DNA of 64,000 bases from JAYFNU01 sp964460755 (GTDB lineage Bacteria; Bacillota; Clostridia; Oscillospirales; Ruminococcaceae). Under the pieces are notes generated by a model. The model had not been told where the DNA came from and did not search any database. It worked only from the letters and a program-made list of their open reading frames with translations. Shown piece after piece: positions 1 through 8,425 of this stretch (positions are counted from its first letter, which is position 1; each line of letters starts with the position of its first letter). The translations under genes and the position numbers were made by a program. Location: contig CAYWQL010000005.1 of NCBI GenBank assembly GCA_964460755.1, forward strand, positions 1-64,000, given 5' to 3'.

Positions 1-13
1 TTAAAACCCTTGA

Positions 14-340
14 AGACGTACTGAATTACCAGCAAGAGATAATACCCATTACATAAGCTTCACGAAGAGTTATCTTGACAGTCTGTCCGTTGGCGCTCAC
101 GCGGTCAAGGTTTACCTCAAGGGGGCTGTGTATGACGGAATGGATACGTCCACAACTTTAACGGTTCTCACAAGAGCGAGTCAAGGCGTAAGCAATTCCG
201 ACGCGAGCAATGGAAGAACCAATCCTAATACTGGCCTTGCGGATAATCTTGCGATATGTGCAGGCTTTGCGGTGCTTTCCTTCGCGGTCGCCTTAGGGCT
301 TGGCGCTATTCTTATAAAAAACCGTATAACTGTTAAATAA
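14..340 (+). pseudogene. C-terminal remnant of a surface protein with NPNTG anchor
   Basis: The frame is open from position 14 to the stop at 338-340, with in-frame stops at 2-4 and 11-13. A GTG at 128 is the first conventional start, but the reading frame before it already encodes protein-like sequence: the stretch around SYLDSLSVGAHAVKVYLK matches a phrase common at the end of Ig-like or X2-type domains in clostridial surface proteins. The C-terminus has NPNTG, a hydrophobic segment of about 20 residues and a short basic tail (KNRITVK), the layout of a sortase-type or membrane anchor. Frame 3 from position 3 is also open for 17 codons, so a frameshift near the left edge is possible. Either the gene is broken or it is an edge fragment whose upstream part lies outside the window. 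The domain assignment is from pattern memory only. Confidence 0.5.
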
Positions 341-356
341 TTAAGTCTTATTATAA

Positions 357-392
357 ATCGCCCCCGCACTTTAAAGCACGGGGGCGATTTTA
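357..392 (+). terminator. Rho-independent terminator of the surface-protein remnant
   Basis: A perfect 10-bp GC-rich stem, atcgcccccg (357-366) with cgggggcgat (379-388), is followed by tttta. It lies 17 bases after the stop codon. Confidence 0.85.
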
Positions 393-470
393 TCATTAGG
401 AAACATCACAGAATTTATCTTGAAATTTTCTTACTCATCAAACACGGCTAAGCTACATAACAACAAAACA

Positions 471-504
471 AAAGACCGTAAAATGTGCCCATTTTACGGT
501 CTTT
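471..504 (-). terminator. Terminator of tRNA-Ala
   Basis: A perfect 15-bp stem is formed by 471-485 and 490-504 with a 4-base loop. Read on the minus strand, the stem is followed by a T-rich tail (TTTTGTTTTG), five bases beyond the tRNA CCA end. Confidence 0.8.
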
Positions 505-509
505 TTCGG

Positions 510-585
510 TGGTGGAGATAAGGGGGATCGAACCCCTGACCTCTTGACTGCCAGTCAAGCGCTCTCCCAGCTGAGCTATACCCCC
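510..585 (-). tRNA. tRNA-Ala (anticodon GGC)
   Basis: The 76-base gene folds as a standard cloverleaf. The acceptor 5' strand GGGGGTA (585-579) pairs with TATCTCC (520-514) with two G-U pairs. The D arm contains TAGCTCAGCTGGGAGAGC. The anticodon loop CTGGCAG gives anticodon GGC, reading GCC and GCU. The T arm is AGGGG-TTCGATC-CCCCT. The terminal CCA is encoded (510-512). No other tRNA is adjacent, so this is a single-gene transcription unit with its own promoter and terminator. Confidence 0.97.
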
Positions 586-606
586 ACAATCTTGTGCGAC
601 TTGGAT

Positions 607-635
607 ATTATACAATAAGGAAAACTAAAAATCAA
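607..635 (-). promoter_or_regulatory. SigmaA promoter of tRNA-Ala
   Basis: On the minus strand, TTGATT (635-630) and TATAAT (612-607) are separated by exactly 17 bases. Transcription would start near position 600, about 15 bases before the mature tRNA end. Confidence 0.8.
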
Positions 636-893
636 TACCCATATTTGCGCCACTTTAGTTTGTGCGTCGTTTTTGCGCTCGCTTTTCCGAATACTGCGAA
701 ACGCCTCCAATATGGCGCTTTCATGCTGTGACTACTTATTTCGGCGTACTATTGAATTTCGACAGTTTAATAGAATAACTCTCATAGAGTTATATAATAT
801 TTTGTTCGTTGTGCAAAATGTTAAATATTTGTTAATTAAGAACAAAAATATGTAATTTATTTTTAAAATATTGTTTAAAACAATCAAAAACTG
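636..893. other. Gene-poor AT-rich spacer
   Basis: Nothing convincing is seen between the tRNA promoter and the pilin promoter. A 60-codon open frame at 673-855 has no ribosome binding site and low-complexity AT-driven composition in its second half, so it is not called. Confidence 0.5.
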
Positions 894-922
894 TTGAAAA
901 ACGAACCGAAATATTATATAAT
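894..922 (+). promoter_or_regulatory. SigmaA promoter of the type IV pilus operon
   Basis: TTGAAA (894-899) and TATAAT (917-922) are separated by 17 bases. The start codon of the major pilin is about 45 bases downstream of the expected transcription start. Confidence 0.85.
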
Positions 923-973
923 GAAAACATGAGAGGGAACTCAAACACAAAAATATGATAGGGGCTGAAATAA

Positions 974-1363
974 TTGATTAAAAAGTTGAAGAACAATAAA
1001 AAGGGCTTTACGCTTGTCGAGATTATTGTCGTTCTGGTTATCCTTGCGATAATGGCGGCGATTATGATTCCGGGAATGACGGGCTGGATAAAGAAGGCGC
1101 AGGATAAGAGCGCGATTGTTGAAGCGCGTACCGTCCTTTTGGCGGCGCAGACCATAGCGTCAGAGGACTATATTGAAGATCCGGATGCTACCGCATTGAC
1201 AGCGACTCAGATTGCCGAAGTGATTGATTTGGCTGGAGTAAGCGGTTCGGTGTCGAGTGTCGCGCTATCTGACGGTTCGGTTACGTCTTTGGTTTATGTT
1301 ACGGGAGATAATACGGTTACATACACGCCGGCAGGAGGATTTGTAGTCTCGAAGACTGAATAG
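974..1363 (+). CDS. Major type IV pilin (prepilin)
   Basis: This 129-residue prepilin would be the main subunit of the pilus fibre. It has a short basic leader ending KKG, then the N-methylated core FTLVEIIVVLVILAIMAAIM with the conserved glutamate at mature position 5, followed by a small soluble domain rich in Ser, Thr, Val and Asp. The processing peptidase is encoded next door. The start is TTG at 974, preceded at a 9-base distance by a GGGG-type binding site (about 957-964). It is first in the operon, has a strong promoter, and is followed by a stable hairpin, so it is probably made in excess over the downstream machinery. It has no obvious disulfide, because the mature sequence has no cysteine. 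Confidence 0.93.
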   Translation: MIKKLKNNKKGFTLVEIIVVLVILAIMAAIMIPGMTGWIKKAQDKSAIVEARTVLLAAQTIASEDYIEDPDATALTATQIAEVIDLAGVSGSVSSVALSDGSVTSLVYVTGDNTVTYTPAGGFVVSKTE

Positions 1364-1403
1364 TGGCGATATTACATAAGTCAGAAAAATAGTATATTAC
1401 TTA

Positions 1404-1436
1404 ATTTCGGGTTTCCCATTTCGGGAAGCCCGAAAT
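1404..1436 (+). terminator. Hairpin between pilin and prepilin peptidase (partial terminator or mRNA stabiliser)
   Basis: A 14-bp stem, 1404-1417 with 1423-1436, has one G-U pair and a 5-base loop. No T-run follows immediately; the nearest is at about 1464-1471. It fits partial read-through or 3'-end protection of the pilin message rather than full termination. Confidence 0.6.
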
Positions 1437-1480
1437 GTGATATTTGGGGATTATTTTCTTCGACTTTTTTTGAGGTTATT

Positions 1481-2248
1481 ATGGTAATAGCATTTACTTT
1501 TTTATTATATTTATATATATTTATTATAGGCGCTTGTCTTGGAAGCTTTTTGAACGTGGTAATCTGTCGCTTGCCAAAGGGCGTTTCGATAGCTAAGGGG
1601 CGTTCGGCTTGTCCGTCGTGCGGTCATACCCTTGCGGCGAAGGACCTCGTGCCCGTGCTCAGCCGGCTTTTTCTTCGCGGAAGGTGCCGCTATTGCGGCG
1701 CGCCGATTGCCTTTCGGTATACTTTGGTTGAGCTTCTCGGCGGCTTGTTCGCGGCTGCGTGCCTTGCGTGCTTTGGGCTTTCGTGGCGCGCGCTTGTCGT
1801 ATTCGTGAGCCTTATGCTACTCATGGCGGTTTCCTTCGTCGATATTGACACGCTCGAAATACCGAACGTTTTTATTTTGCTTTTGGCTGTGCCCGCTGTG
1901 GCGGCGGTCTTTGTCTTCACAGAGGTTACTATTCTTGAGCGTTTAATCGGATTTTTTGCGGTAAGCCTTCCTATGTTTTTGCTTACCCTTCTTATTAAGG
2001 ACTGCTTTGGCGGCGGAGATATTAAGCTTGTTGCCGTTGTCGGGTTTCTTCTTGGCTGGAAAATGGCGCTCGTCGCGCTTTTTATCTCTCTTGTGACGGG
2101 CGGAGCGTACGGCATATATCTTCTTGCCACAAAGAAGGCTGAAAGGGATTCGCATTTCGCCTTCGGTCCGTTTCTTTCGGCGGGTGCGGCTGTGGCGCTG
2201 CTTGTCGGAAGCCGTATTTTGATTTGGTACATAGGACTGATTATATAG
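1481..2248 (+). CDS. pilD: Prepilin peptidase (A24 family)
   Basis: This membrane aspartic protease cleaves prepilin leaders after glycine and, in most members, N-methylates the new N-terminus. At 255 residues it is typical in length. It has the N-terminal GACLGSFLNVVICRLP signature, two CxxC pairs (CPSCG and CRYCG) of the cytoplasmic domain found in bifunctional enzymes, and two catalytic aspartates, in FVDIDTLEIPN and in the GGGDIKLVAVVG motif. The rest is hydrophobic, forming about seven or eight membrane segments. The ribosome binding site GAGG precedes ATG 1481. It would process the major pilin and the two minor pilins of this operon. Confidence 0.95.
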   Translation: MVIAFTFLLYLYIFIIGACLGSFLNVVICRLPKGVSIAKGRSACPSCGHTLAAKDLVPVLSRLFLRGRCRYCGAPIAFRYTLVELLGGLFAAACLACFGLSWRALVVFVSLMLLMAVSFVDIDTLEIPNVFILLLAVPAVAAVFVFTEVTILERLIGFFAVSLPMFLLTLLIKDCFGGGDIKLVAVVGFLLGWKMALVALFISLVTGGAYGIYLLATKKAERDSHFAFGPFLSAGAAVALLVGSRILIWYIGLII

Positions 2249-2276
2249 TCTATTCCTACTCGAAAGGATAAAAAGA

Positions 2277-3473
2277 ATGCCCACTTACAAATATGTCGCG
2301 TCGTCTATTCAGGGAAAAACAAGAAAGGGAGTCGCCGAAGCGGCGGACGAAGCCGCGCTGAAGGATAGTCTTTCAAAGGAAGGACTTTTTCTTGTATCTT
2401 GCGAAACAAGCATAAAAGAGTTCGCCGTACGGCGGCTTCGCTCGAACGAGCTTGCTGATTTTTGCCGTCAGCTCGGTTCTATGCTTTCCGCAGGCGTCAC
2501 CCTTATTCGCGCTATTTCGATTTTGCTTCAGCGCGACCTTAAGCCGCAGATAAGGGCGTCATATTCGGATATTTCGATTTCGCTTCAGCGGGGTCTTTCT
2601 CTTTCCGAGGCGATGGAAAAACAGGGCGCTTTCCCCGACCTTCTTGTCAACGCCTTTCGCGCAAGCGAAAGCAGCGGGCAAATGGACAAAACCTGTATGC
2701 GTATGGCGGAGCACTACGAAAAAGAGTACCGCACAAACGGCAAGATAAAAAGCGCGATGGCCTATCCGCTGTTTCTTCTTTGCCTGACGGTCGTAATTAT
2801 GGTTGTTATTTTTAGCGTCGTGCTCCCGCGTTTTTTTACCCTCTTTGAGGGTATAGAGCTTCCCGGCATAACCAAGGCGGTTATCGCGATAAGCAATGCG
2901 ATGAGCGATTACGGCGGAATAATAATTATAGTTATCCTGCTTGCTGTTCTTGGATTTATGGCGCTGTTCCGTGTTCCTAAGGTCGCGCTTTGGCTCGACA
3001 GGACAAAGCTTCGTTTTCCCATTATCGGAAAGCTTTTGAAAATAATTTACACCGCGCGTTTCGCGCGAACGCTGTCATCACTTTACGCGAGCGGACTTAC
3101 AATAATTAACGCCCTTCAAAACACGAAGAACACTATCGGAAACAAGTATATAGCTTCCCAGTTCGACGATTTGATAAAGAATGTCCGAAATGGCGAAAAT
3201 CTTTCGACCTCGATTAATGCCGTTGACGGCTTCGACAAAAAGCTTTCGGCAACGATAAGCATAGGCGAAGAAACAGGCAACCTCGATTTTATGCTTGACT
3301 CGATAGCGAGCTCGTTCGACTATGAGTCCGAGCAGGCGATGTCACGGCTTACGGCGATAATCGAGCCCGTTATGATAATTTTTATGGCGATTATCGTGTG
3401 CCTTTTGCTTATATCGGTAATGCTGCCCATACTCACCCTTTACAACTCAATCGGAAGCGGCTACGGAGTTTAG
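2277..3473 (+). CDS. pilC: Type IV pilus inner-membrane platform protein PilC
   Basis: This 398-residue polytopic protein is the platform that couples the PilB and PilT motors to pilin insertion and removal. Two T2SSF domains are visible as repeats: the first around 60-185 (FCRQLGSMLSAGVTLIRAI), the second around 265-390 (FARTLSSLYASGLTIINAL), each ending in a membrane segment. The last segment, near MIIFMAIIVCLLLISVMLPI, is characteristic. The N-terminal MPTYKYVASSIQGKTRKGV matches the usual start of GspF/PilC proteins. AAGGATAAAAAG precedes ATG 2277. Confidence 0.95.
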   Translation: MPTYKYVASSIQGKTRKGVAEAADEAALKDSLSKEGLFLVSCETSIKEFAVRRLRSNELADFCRQLGSMLSAGVTLIRAISILLQRDLKPQIRASYSDISISLQRGLSLSEAMEKQGAFPDLLVNAFRASESSGQMDKTCMRMAEHYEKEYRTNGKIKSAMAYPLFLLCLTVVIMVVIFSVVLPRFFTLFEGIELPGITKAVIAISNAMSDYGGIIIIVILLAVLGFMALFRVPKVALWLDRTKLRFPIIGKLLKIIYTARFARTLSSLYASGLTIINALQNTKNTIGNKYIASQFDDLIKNVRNGENLSTSINAVDGFDKKLSATISIGEETGNLDFMLDSIASSFDYESEQAMSRLTAIIEPVMIIFMAIIVCLLLISVMLPILTLYNSIGSGYGV

Positions 3474-3501
3474 TCGCAAGCCGAGAAAAAAGAGGTAGAA
3501 A

Positions 3502-4479
3502 ATGAAAACGTCAGTTTATATTTCAAGCAGTTCAATAAAAGCGGTTGTCGGCGACGTGACAAGAGACGGAATAGACGTCAAAGCCGCGGCGACGATACCC
3601 CTTTCGCCCGAAGCGGTTATCAACGGCGTCGTGCTTGACGACGCGGCGGTCAGAAAAGGGTTGGAAAAGCTTAAGACGAAGCTCGGCGGGCGTCTTAACG
3701 GATGTCGGCTTATTCTTGACAACAGCCAGATTATGACAAAGAGGCTCAACGTTCCGCTTCTTGGAGAACAGCAGATGTACGGGCTCGTTGAGGGTGAGTT
3801 TTCCTCTAACGAATCGCGTGAGAGCTTTGTCTATGACTATATGGTTCTTAAAGGCGGCTCAAAGGAAAACGGCGCGGAAATTTTGGCGGGCGCGGTCGAA
3901 AAGAGCCTTATAAAAAGCTATGTCGACCTGTTTGCAGGCGTCGGAATAAAGGTGGGCACGATTGACCTTGCCATAGCGTCGGTCATTAATATAACGGGCA
4001 GCATCGCGGGCTTCAAGCACAGCAACTGCATTATCGCGGTGCTTGACGGAAACAGTATGAACTCCTTTCTCGTTTTGAAGGGAGTATATAAAATGTTCAA
4101 TCGCGCGCGGCTTTTTGAGGAGCGGGGAACCTCCGCTTCTGCGGCAGAGCTTACCAAAATTCTCTCGTCGATTATCCAGTTCAATTCAACCGACCGAACG
4201 AGCGAGGCGGTGAGCGAGATATTTTTCTGCAATATAGCGAAATCGGAGCTTATCCTTTCCGAGTCGTCAAGGAACGACGGCGCTATCGAATTCGGCGCGG
4301 TCGGCGACAAGGCGAAGCCGCAAAAGACGGCGGGCGGTTCGCTGTTCGGCGTGATTTCAAGCAATCTTAACGTAAAGGTTGGCTTGCTTCCGGATTTCGT
4401 AAAGCTTCCGAGCGCAGACAGGGTAAGCTCAACCACGGCGGATTACATATACAACATCGGAAGCTTGTTTGGCAGGTGA
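3502..4479 (+). CDS. pilM: PilM-like actin-fold pilus assembly protein
   Basis: This 325-residue cytoplasmic protein has the size and position of PilM, the actin-like ATP-binding protein that docks on the N-terminus of PilN beneath the membrane. The N-terminal VYISSSSIKAVVGD resembles the phosphate-1 loop of actin-fold proteins, and a second glycine/aspartate segment (IAVLDGNSMNSFLVL) falls where phosphate-2 is expected. Sequence divergence from proteobacterial PilM is large, so the call rests on fold-like pattern plus gene order C-M-N-O. It is followed directly by the PilN-like gene, whose binding site lies over its stop codon. Confidence 0.85.
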   Translation: MKTSVYISSSSIKAVVGDVTRDGIDVKAAATIPLSPEAVINGVVLDDAAVRKGLEKLKTKLGGRLNGCRLILDNSQIMTKRLNVPLLGEQQMYGLVEGEFSSNESRESFVYDYMVLKGGSKENGAEILAGAVEKSLIKSYVDLFAGVGIKVGTIDLAIASVINITGSIAGFKHSNCIIAVLDGNSMNSFLVLKGVYKMFNRARLFEERGTSASAAELTKILSSIIQFNSTDRTSEAVSEIFFCNIAKSELILSESSRNDGAIEFGAVGDKAKPQKTAGGSLFGVISSNLNVKVGLLPDFVKLPSADRVSSTTADYIYNIGSLFGR

Positions 4480-4486
4480 GGGAAGA

Positions 4487-5086
4487 ATGAAAACGTTAAC
4501 AGATAAAAACTTTAATTTTCTTGAGGCTTACAACCGCAAGCCAAAGCTTACCTCGGCCGAACGATCGAAAAGACGCTGGGTTGCTCCGCTTGTTATTATC
4601 GCGCTTGTCTTCGTCGCCGCGGCGGGCTATTTCGTTTACAGCATGAGCGAGATAAAAGCGGATATCGCTGTCGAGCGTCAGTATCTTGATAATCCCGAAA
4701 CGATAAAAGAGTACAACGAGGCCGTCGAAAACTCGAACAAGGCCGCGGAGCTTTCAAGCTACTGCACTTCCCTTGAAACGTCTTACGAAGCGATAAAAAC
4801 GTCTCCTGTGACCGACGATTCGCTCTTTAAGCTTGTAAGCAACTGCGCGGCGGACAAGGTTGCCGTCAAGGGTTACAGCTATTCGTTTATGACAGGCGTG
4901 CTTATTATAGATATAACCACCGACGGGGTGACTGAGGTTCCTGATTTCGTGGCGCGGCTTCGCGCAACAAACAGATTTGACGATATAGTTTATCAAGGCT
5001 ATCGAAGCGCCGACGGGGCAAGCTACGGCTTTTTTGTAGAATGTGTTTTGCCCATTGGATACGTTTCGGAAGGGGGCGCGGAATAA
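4487..5086 (+). CDS. pilN: PilN-like pilus assembly protein
   Basis: This 199-residue bitopic protein has a short cytoplasmic N-terminus, one transmembrane segment at about 30-50 (VIIALVFVAAAGYFVYSM), a coiled-coil-like stretch, and a C-terminal alpha/beta domain, as in PilN. The N-terminus (KNFNFLEAYNRKP) would contain the PilM-binding segment. ATG 4487 is chosen over an in-frame TTG at 4469 because the binding site GAGGGAAG (4478-4485) lies just before it and the longer form would overlap pilM. It overlaps the next gene by one base (TAATG). Confidence 0.82.
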   Translation: MKTLTDKNFNFLEAYNRKPKLTSAERSKRRWVAPLVIIALVFVAAAGYFVYSMSEIKADIAVERQYLDNPETIKEYNEAVENSNKAAELSSYCTSLETSYEAIKTSPVTDDSLFKLVSNCAADKVAVKGYSYSFMTGVLIIDITTDGVTEVPDFVARLRATNRFDDIVYQGYRSADGASYGFFVECVLPIGYVSEGGAE

Positions 5087-5682
5087 TGAAGCTTTCTAAT
5101 CGAGAAACCAAGCTTATTTATCTTCTTATTATTGTTGTTATCGTTGCGATTTTATATTTTGGCATAAACTATATTTACGACAGGACGAATGCGCTCAACG
5201 AGGAATACAACAACGTTAAATCCCAGTCCGACTACACAAGAATGACAATTCAAAACGACGTTAAGGTCAAAGAAACCCTAAGTGAACTGAGAAACAAGGC
5301 GTCCGAGCTTTCGGGTGAGCTGCTTCCGATGATGACGACCGAGGAGGTTGACAGATATGTTACCTCACGCGCGCTCAACAATTCCTCGACGCCTCTCACG
5401 CTTTCGTCGTCCGTTATCGAAAACGCGACGCCCGCGCCCTATGTGCCGCTTAGTGACAATTCCGAAAGCTACTATGCCGCCGCGGGAAGCATTTGGCTTT
5501 ATACGGTTGATTTTACCTTTTCATCATCGTCGAGCGACAACCTTAAAGCGATAGTCGACGCCTTTAATTCGGACAATTCAATCAGAATAGAATCCTTTTC
5601 AATAACCGAAGGCGCGAATGAAGCGACCCTTAGCGGGAAGCTTTCAGTATATATGTTTGAAGCTTTGGAGGGACTTTATTGA
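5086..5682 (+). CDS. pilO: PilO-like pilus assembly protein
   Basis: This 198-residue bitopic protein has a transmembrane helix at about 8-27 (LIYLLIIVVIVAILYFGINY), then a predicted coiled coil, then a C-terminal domain rich in beta-strand residues, as in PilO, the partner of PilN in the alignment complex. ATG 5086 is chosen because GGAAGGGGG lies 11-17 bases upstream; a longer in-frame ATG at 5041 would run deep into pilN. No secretin or PilP is present, as expected for a cell with one membrane. Confidence 0.8.
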   Translation: MKLSNRETKLIYLLIIVVIVAILYFGINYIYDRTNALNEEYNNVKSQSDYTRMTIQNDVKVKETLSELRNKASELSGELLPMMTTEEVDRYVTSRALNNSSTPLTLSSSVIENATPAPYVPLSDNSESYYAAAGSIWLYTVDFTFSSSSSDNLKAIVDAFNSDNSIRIESFSITEGANEATLSGKLSVYMFEALEGLY

Positions 5683-6941
5683 TGCTCCGCAATAAGCGCG
5701 GTTCTGCGATTTTGTGGGGGTTTTTAACCTCTGCGTTTCTCATCATCATAATATTCGCCGTTCTATCTCTGGCCTTTTCCTTTCACCGGCGGAGCCTAAA
5801 CAGCAGCCGTGAAAGACAAGCCTATTATACCGCTCGGTCTGCGGCGGAAATTATATCGAAGCAAATCGCAAACGGAAACGCTTCGCTTCTTCCCCTGAAC
5901 GTATCGGACGAGGTGAGCGTATCCGACGTAGTCTTTTCGGAGCAGATGGGGGATTGCAGCGCCGTTGTAAAAAGAACCACGATTGACACGATTATGGTGA
6001 CGGCGACGGCGACCTATGGCGGGCAGACGGTCGATGTAAGCGGAAAGCTGACCCAAAAATACCGCGAGGTTACCGAGAACGGAGGGGTTACCTTCGCTTC
6101 GCCGAATGACCTTTCGCCGGTACAAACGGTTGTTGGCGATGTGTTCATTGATATGTCGAGCGCCCCCAACAACGTGATAATGCTGAAAAGCAGGGTTGAG
6201 GGAAATCTTTATACCAACGGAATTATTCGATTCGAGGGCGGAAGCGTTACGGGAGAGCTTATTGCAAAACAGATACAAGGCGAGAACAACAGTATTTATC
6301 TTACGAGCCAAACGGTAAAAAAGATAACGGTCGAACAACAGCCGAATTTCACCCTTGATTCCGCGATTGAGCTTAACGTCGTTCCCGGCGTTACAAGCCA
6401 ATACATAAAAGAACCGTATATTTCTTCGTTTGAAACCTATATTCCCGCAGGCTCGCCAGACAACTACGTTCCTGAAGCCTCTGCTAAAATAGGAACAGGG
6501 CAAAACTCTATGTCGACGCTTACGCTTACGAGCGGAAATTATGTTTTGGATATAAATCTGCTTTCGGCGACGCGTCTGATTTTAAGCGGCGACGGAACGA
6601 TAAATCTTTATATTCCAAAGAACTGTCAGTTTTCATTTTCCCAGTTTGAAATCGCGTCGGGAAGCCCGACCTTTAACGTGTTCGTAAACAGCAACGGTAA
6701 GCTTGGGCTTGGAAACTCGCTTGGCAATCACGAGGTAACGCTCAACGTCTACGGAGTCGGAACGCAAAGCAAGGTGCTTGTCAGCGGAAACGTCAGGCTG
6801 AAGGGTCAAGTATATCTTGCGGATATTGAAGGAAATCAAGATTGTCTTGTTATCGACGGAACGGGCATTCAAGGAGCGTCCAAGCACAAATATTATACTG
6901 TTCCCGACGGCTGGGTGATAGCCAAGTACCTTGTGGGGTGA
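5682..6941 (+). CDS. PilX-like pilus protein with beta-rich C-terminal region
   Basis: This 419-residue protein begins RNKRGSAILWGFLTSAFLI, a hydrophobic N-terminus typical of PilX-type minor components, then a helical stretch with many Arg/Ser residues (about 30-60). It lacks the G-F-T-L-x-E processing motif of the neighbouring pilins. From about residue 130 the protein is a run of short beta strands with periodic Gly/Asn (GDVFIDMSSAPNNVIML, then NLYTNGIIRFEGGSVTGELI), suggesting a beta-helix or DUF7305-like domain. ATG 5682 overlaps the pilO stop and has GGAGGG 9 bases upstream; TTG 5679 is an alternative. It is likely an adhesin or tip component, but this is inference. Confidence 0.72.
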   Translation: MLRNKRGSAILWGFLTSAFLIIIIFAVLSLAFSFHRRSLNSSRERQAYYTARSAAEIISKQIANGNASLLPLNVSDEVSVSDVVFSEQMGDCSAVVKRTTIDTIMVTATATYGGQTVDVSGKLTQKYREVTENGGVTFASPNDLSPVQTVVGDVFIDMSSAPNNVIMLKSRVEGNLYTNGIIRFEGGSVTGELIAKQIQGENNSIYLTSQTVKKITVEQQPNFTLDSAIELNVVPGVTSQYIKEPYISSFETYIPAGSPDNYVPEASAKIGTGQNSMSTLTLTSGNYVLDINLLSATRLILSGDGTINLYIPKNCQFSFSQFEIASGSPTFNVFVNSNGKLGLGNSLGNHEVTLNVYGVGTQSKVLVSGNVRLKGQVYLADIEGNQDCLVIDGTGIQGASKHKYYTVPDGWVIAKYLVG

Positions 6942-6946
6942 GAAAT

Positions 6947-7261
6947 ATGAAAAAGCTTAACAACAAAGGAATGACCCTTGTGGAAACGACGGTGGCGATT
7001 GCGATTATCACAATTTCGTCGCTTATGCTCGCGACAGGCTTTCTTGCCGCAGGCTCGCTCATAAAACGAGGAGTTCAAATAACCAAAGCCTCCGAAGAGG
7101 TGGGGGAGGCAGTCGAAAAGGCGTCTTTTTCGCTCAGCGGAGGCGATAGCGGAAGCGCGACGCTTACGATTAACGGAGTCGACGTAACGGTTGGCGGAAG
7201 GTATTTCACCCAAGAGAATACCGAGGACGGCGTGAAATATTCCGTATTTGTCGCAAATTAG
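6947..7261 (+). CDS. Minor pilin (type IV pilin-like)
   Basis: This 104-residue prepilin has a basic leader (MKKLNNKG), then MTLVETTVAIAIITISSLML, so cleavage after Gly8 leaves Met1 and the conserved Glu5. The soluble part is small. It resembles GspI/PilV-type minor pilins that prime fibre assembly. ATG 6947 follows GTGGGGTGAG; longer in-frame starts would overlap the upstream gene by over 90 bases. Confidence 0.87.
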   Translation: MKKLNNKGMTLVETTVAIAIITISSLMLATGFLAAGSLIKRGVQITKASEEVGEAVEKASFSLSGGDSGSATLTINGVDVTVGGRYFTQENTEDGVKYSVFVAN

Positions 7262-7276
7262 CGTTGGAGTTTTGAA

Positions 7277-8407
7277 ATGATAAAAAACAAAAAGGGTTTC
7301 ACGCTTGTCGAAATTTCAGTGACCTTCATTATTCTGGCGATAGTTATCGCGATTGCCTCATCGCTTATAATAGCGGGCTCAAATTTTCTTGCGAGAAACG
7401 CAGGTATGAGCGACGCGAAATTCGTAGGCGATTCAATTTGCGACAACATAACCGCACAGCTTACCGACGCGACCAAGCTTACCGTCGCGCCTTCGACTGC
7501 AACCGTAGAAAAGGACGACAGCGCGATAAAAATTGAAAACGGAAGAATGTTTGTCGATGTGTTTAATAACGGGTACGTTGACCTTTACGGCGACGGCTTC
7601 TATGGCGGCTTCGACGTTAGAATATCGACCGAGGTGAGCAGCGGCGGAAAATTTGTCGAGCTGACGGTTTTTGTCGTCAATCGAAACTCGGGAAAAATCG
7701 CGTATAAAACCGGTAACTCAATAAAGCTTGTTAATATGATAGCTTGCGAAAAAACCGCAACGGTAGTCGAGAACGACGGGGAAAATGTAGCGTTTATATA
7801 TAATTGCAACGATATTAAAGGCTCGCTTGACGAGCTTGACAAAAAGGTCGCCGCGCTTGGCTATTTCACCGATTTTCTCACAAAGCAGTATACCGACCTT
7901 ATGAAGCGGTATAACGCCGCGACCGGCGAGCAGCGCACAGCGATAGCGAATACAATCGACGCTGTCTATCCGAGCTCCACAGGCATAACCCCAACGGCGG
8001 AGGATTATTATACGATTGCGAAAAACAGGTGTGGGGGCGATTGGCCGAGCTTCGATTTAAGTATCCTTTCGGGAATATCGGCAAAGCCCGAGCTTTACGG
8101 AAAGCTGAATACCTCAAGCCTAAAAATACGGCCGAGCTATCAGGTTAAAAACGGCGAGATAGTCGGCGTCATATATTATGCGTATCTCGACCAAAGCGGA
8201 AACAGCTCCAACGGAGCGTACCTCGTTTACAACGACCGCAACGACGATTGGTATTACTTTACGAATGCGACAAATACCGCTTACGATATGAGCGGATATA
8301 ACGGCGGTGACAACAGCGGAACCTATACGAAGGATTACCTTGTTGTGAATTATCTCGAAACGGGCGACTCCGTCAGCGGCGGAACGTGGACGCGAATAAC
8401 GAATTAA
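7277..8407 (+). CDS. Large minor pilin (GspJ/PilW-like)
   Basis: This 376-residue prepilin begins MIKNKKG then FTLVEISVTFIILAIVIAIA, with Glu5 of the mature chain. It has a long C-terminal domain rich in Gly, Asn, Asp and Tyr, including a helical insert at about 175-215 (DELDKKVAALGYFTDFLTKQ). Its length suggests a tip pseudopilin carrying an extra domain. It lies 15 bases after the smaller minor pilin and 18 before pilB. The fold of the C-terminal domain is not recognised. Confidence 0.85.
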   Translation: MIKNKKGFTLVEISVTFIILAIVIAIASSLIIAGSNFLARNAGMSDAKFVGDSICDNITAQLTDATKLTVAPSTATVEKDDSAIKIENGRMFVDVFNNGYVDLYGDGFYGGFDVRISTEVSSGGKFVELTVFVVNRNSGKIAYKTGNSIKLVNMIACEKTATVVENDGENVAFIYNCNDIKGSLDELDKKVAALGYFTDFLTKQYTDLMKRYNAATGEQRTAIANTIDAVYPSSTGITPTAEDYYTIAKNRCGGDWPSFDLSILSGISAKPELYGKLNTSSLKIRPSYQVKNGEIVGVIYYAYLDQSGNSSNGAYLVYNDRNDDWYYFTNATNTAYDMSGYNGGDNSGTYTKDYLVVNYLETGDSVSGGTWTRITN

Positions 8408-8425
8408 GTACGGAAGGTTAGCATT

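Noticed and set aside
673..855. Open frame of 60 codons between the tRNA and the pilin promoter
   Set aside because: No ribosome binding site, AT-driven composition and no homology-like features; it overlaps the region preceding a clear promoter.
5041..5085. Upstream start for pilO (ATG 5041)
   Set aside because: It would place the coding start well inside pilN and has no binding site, whereas ATG 5086 has GGAAGGGGG upstream.
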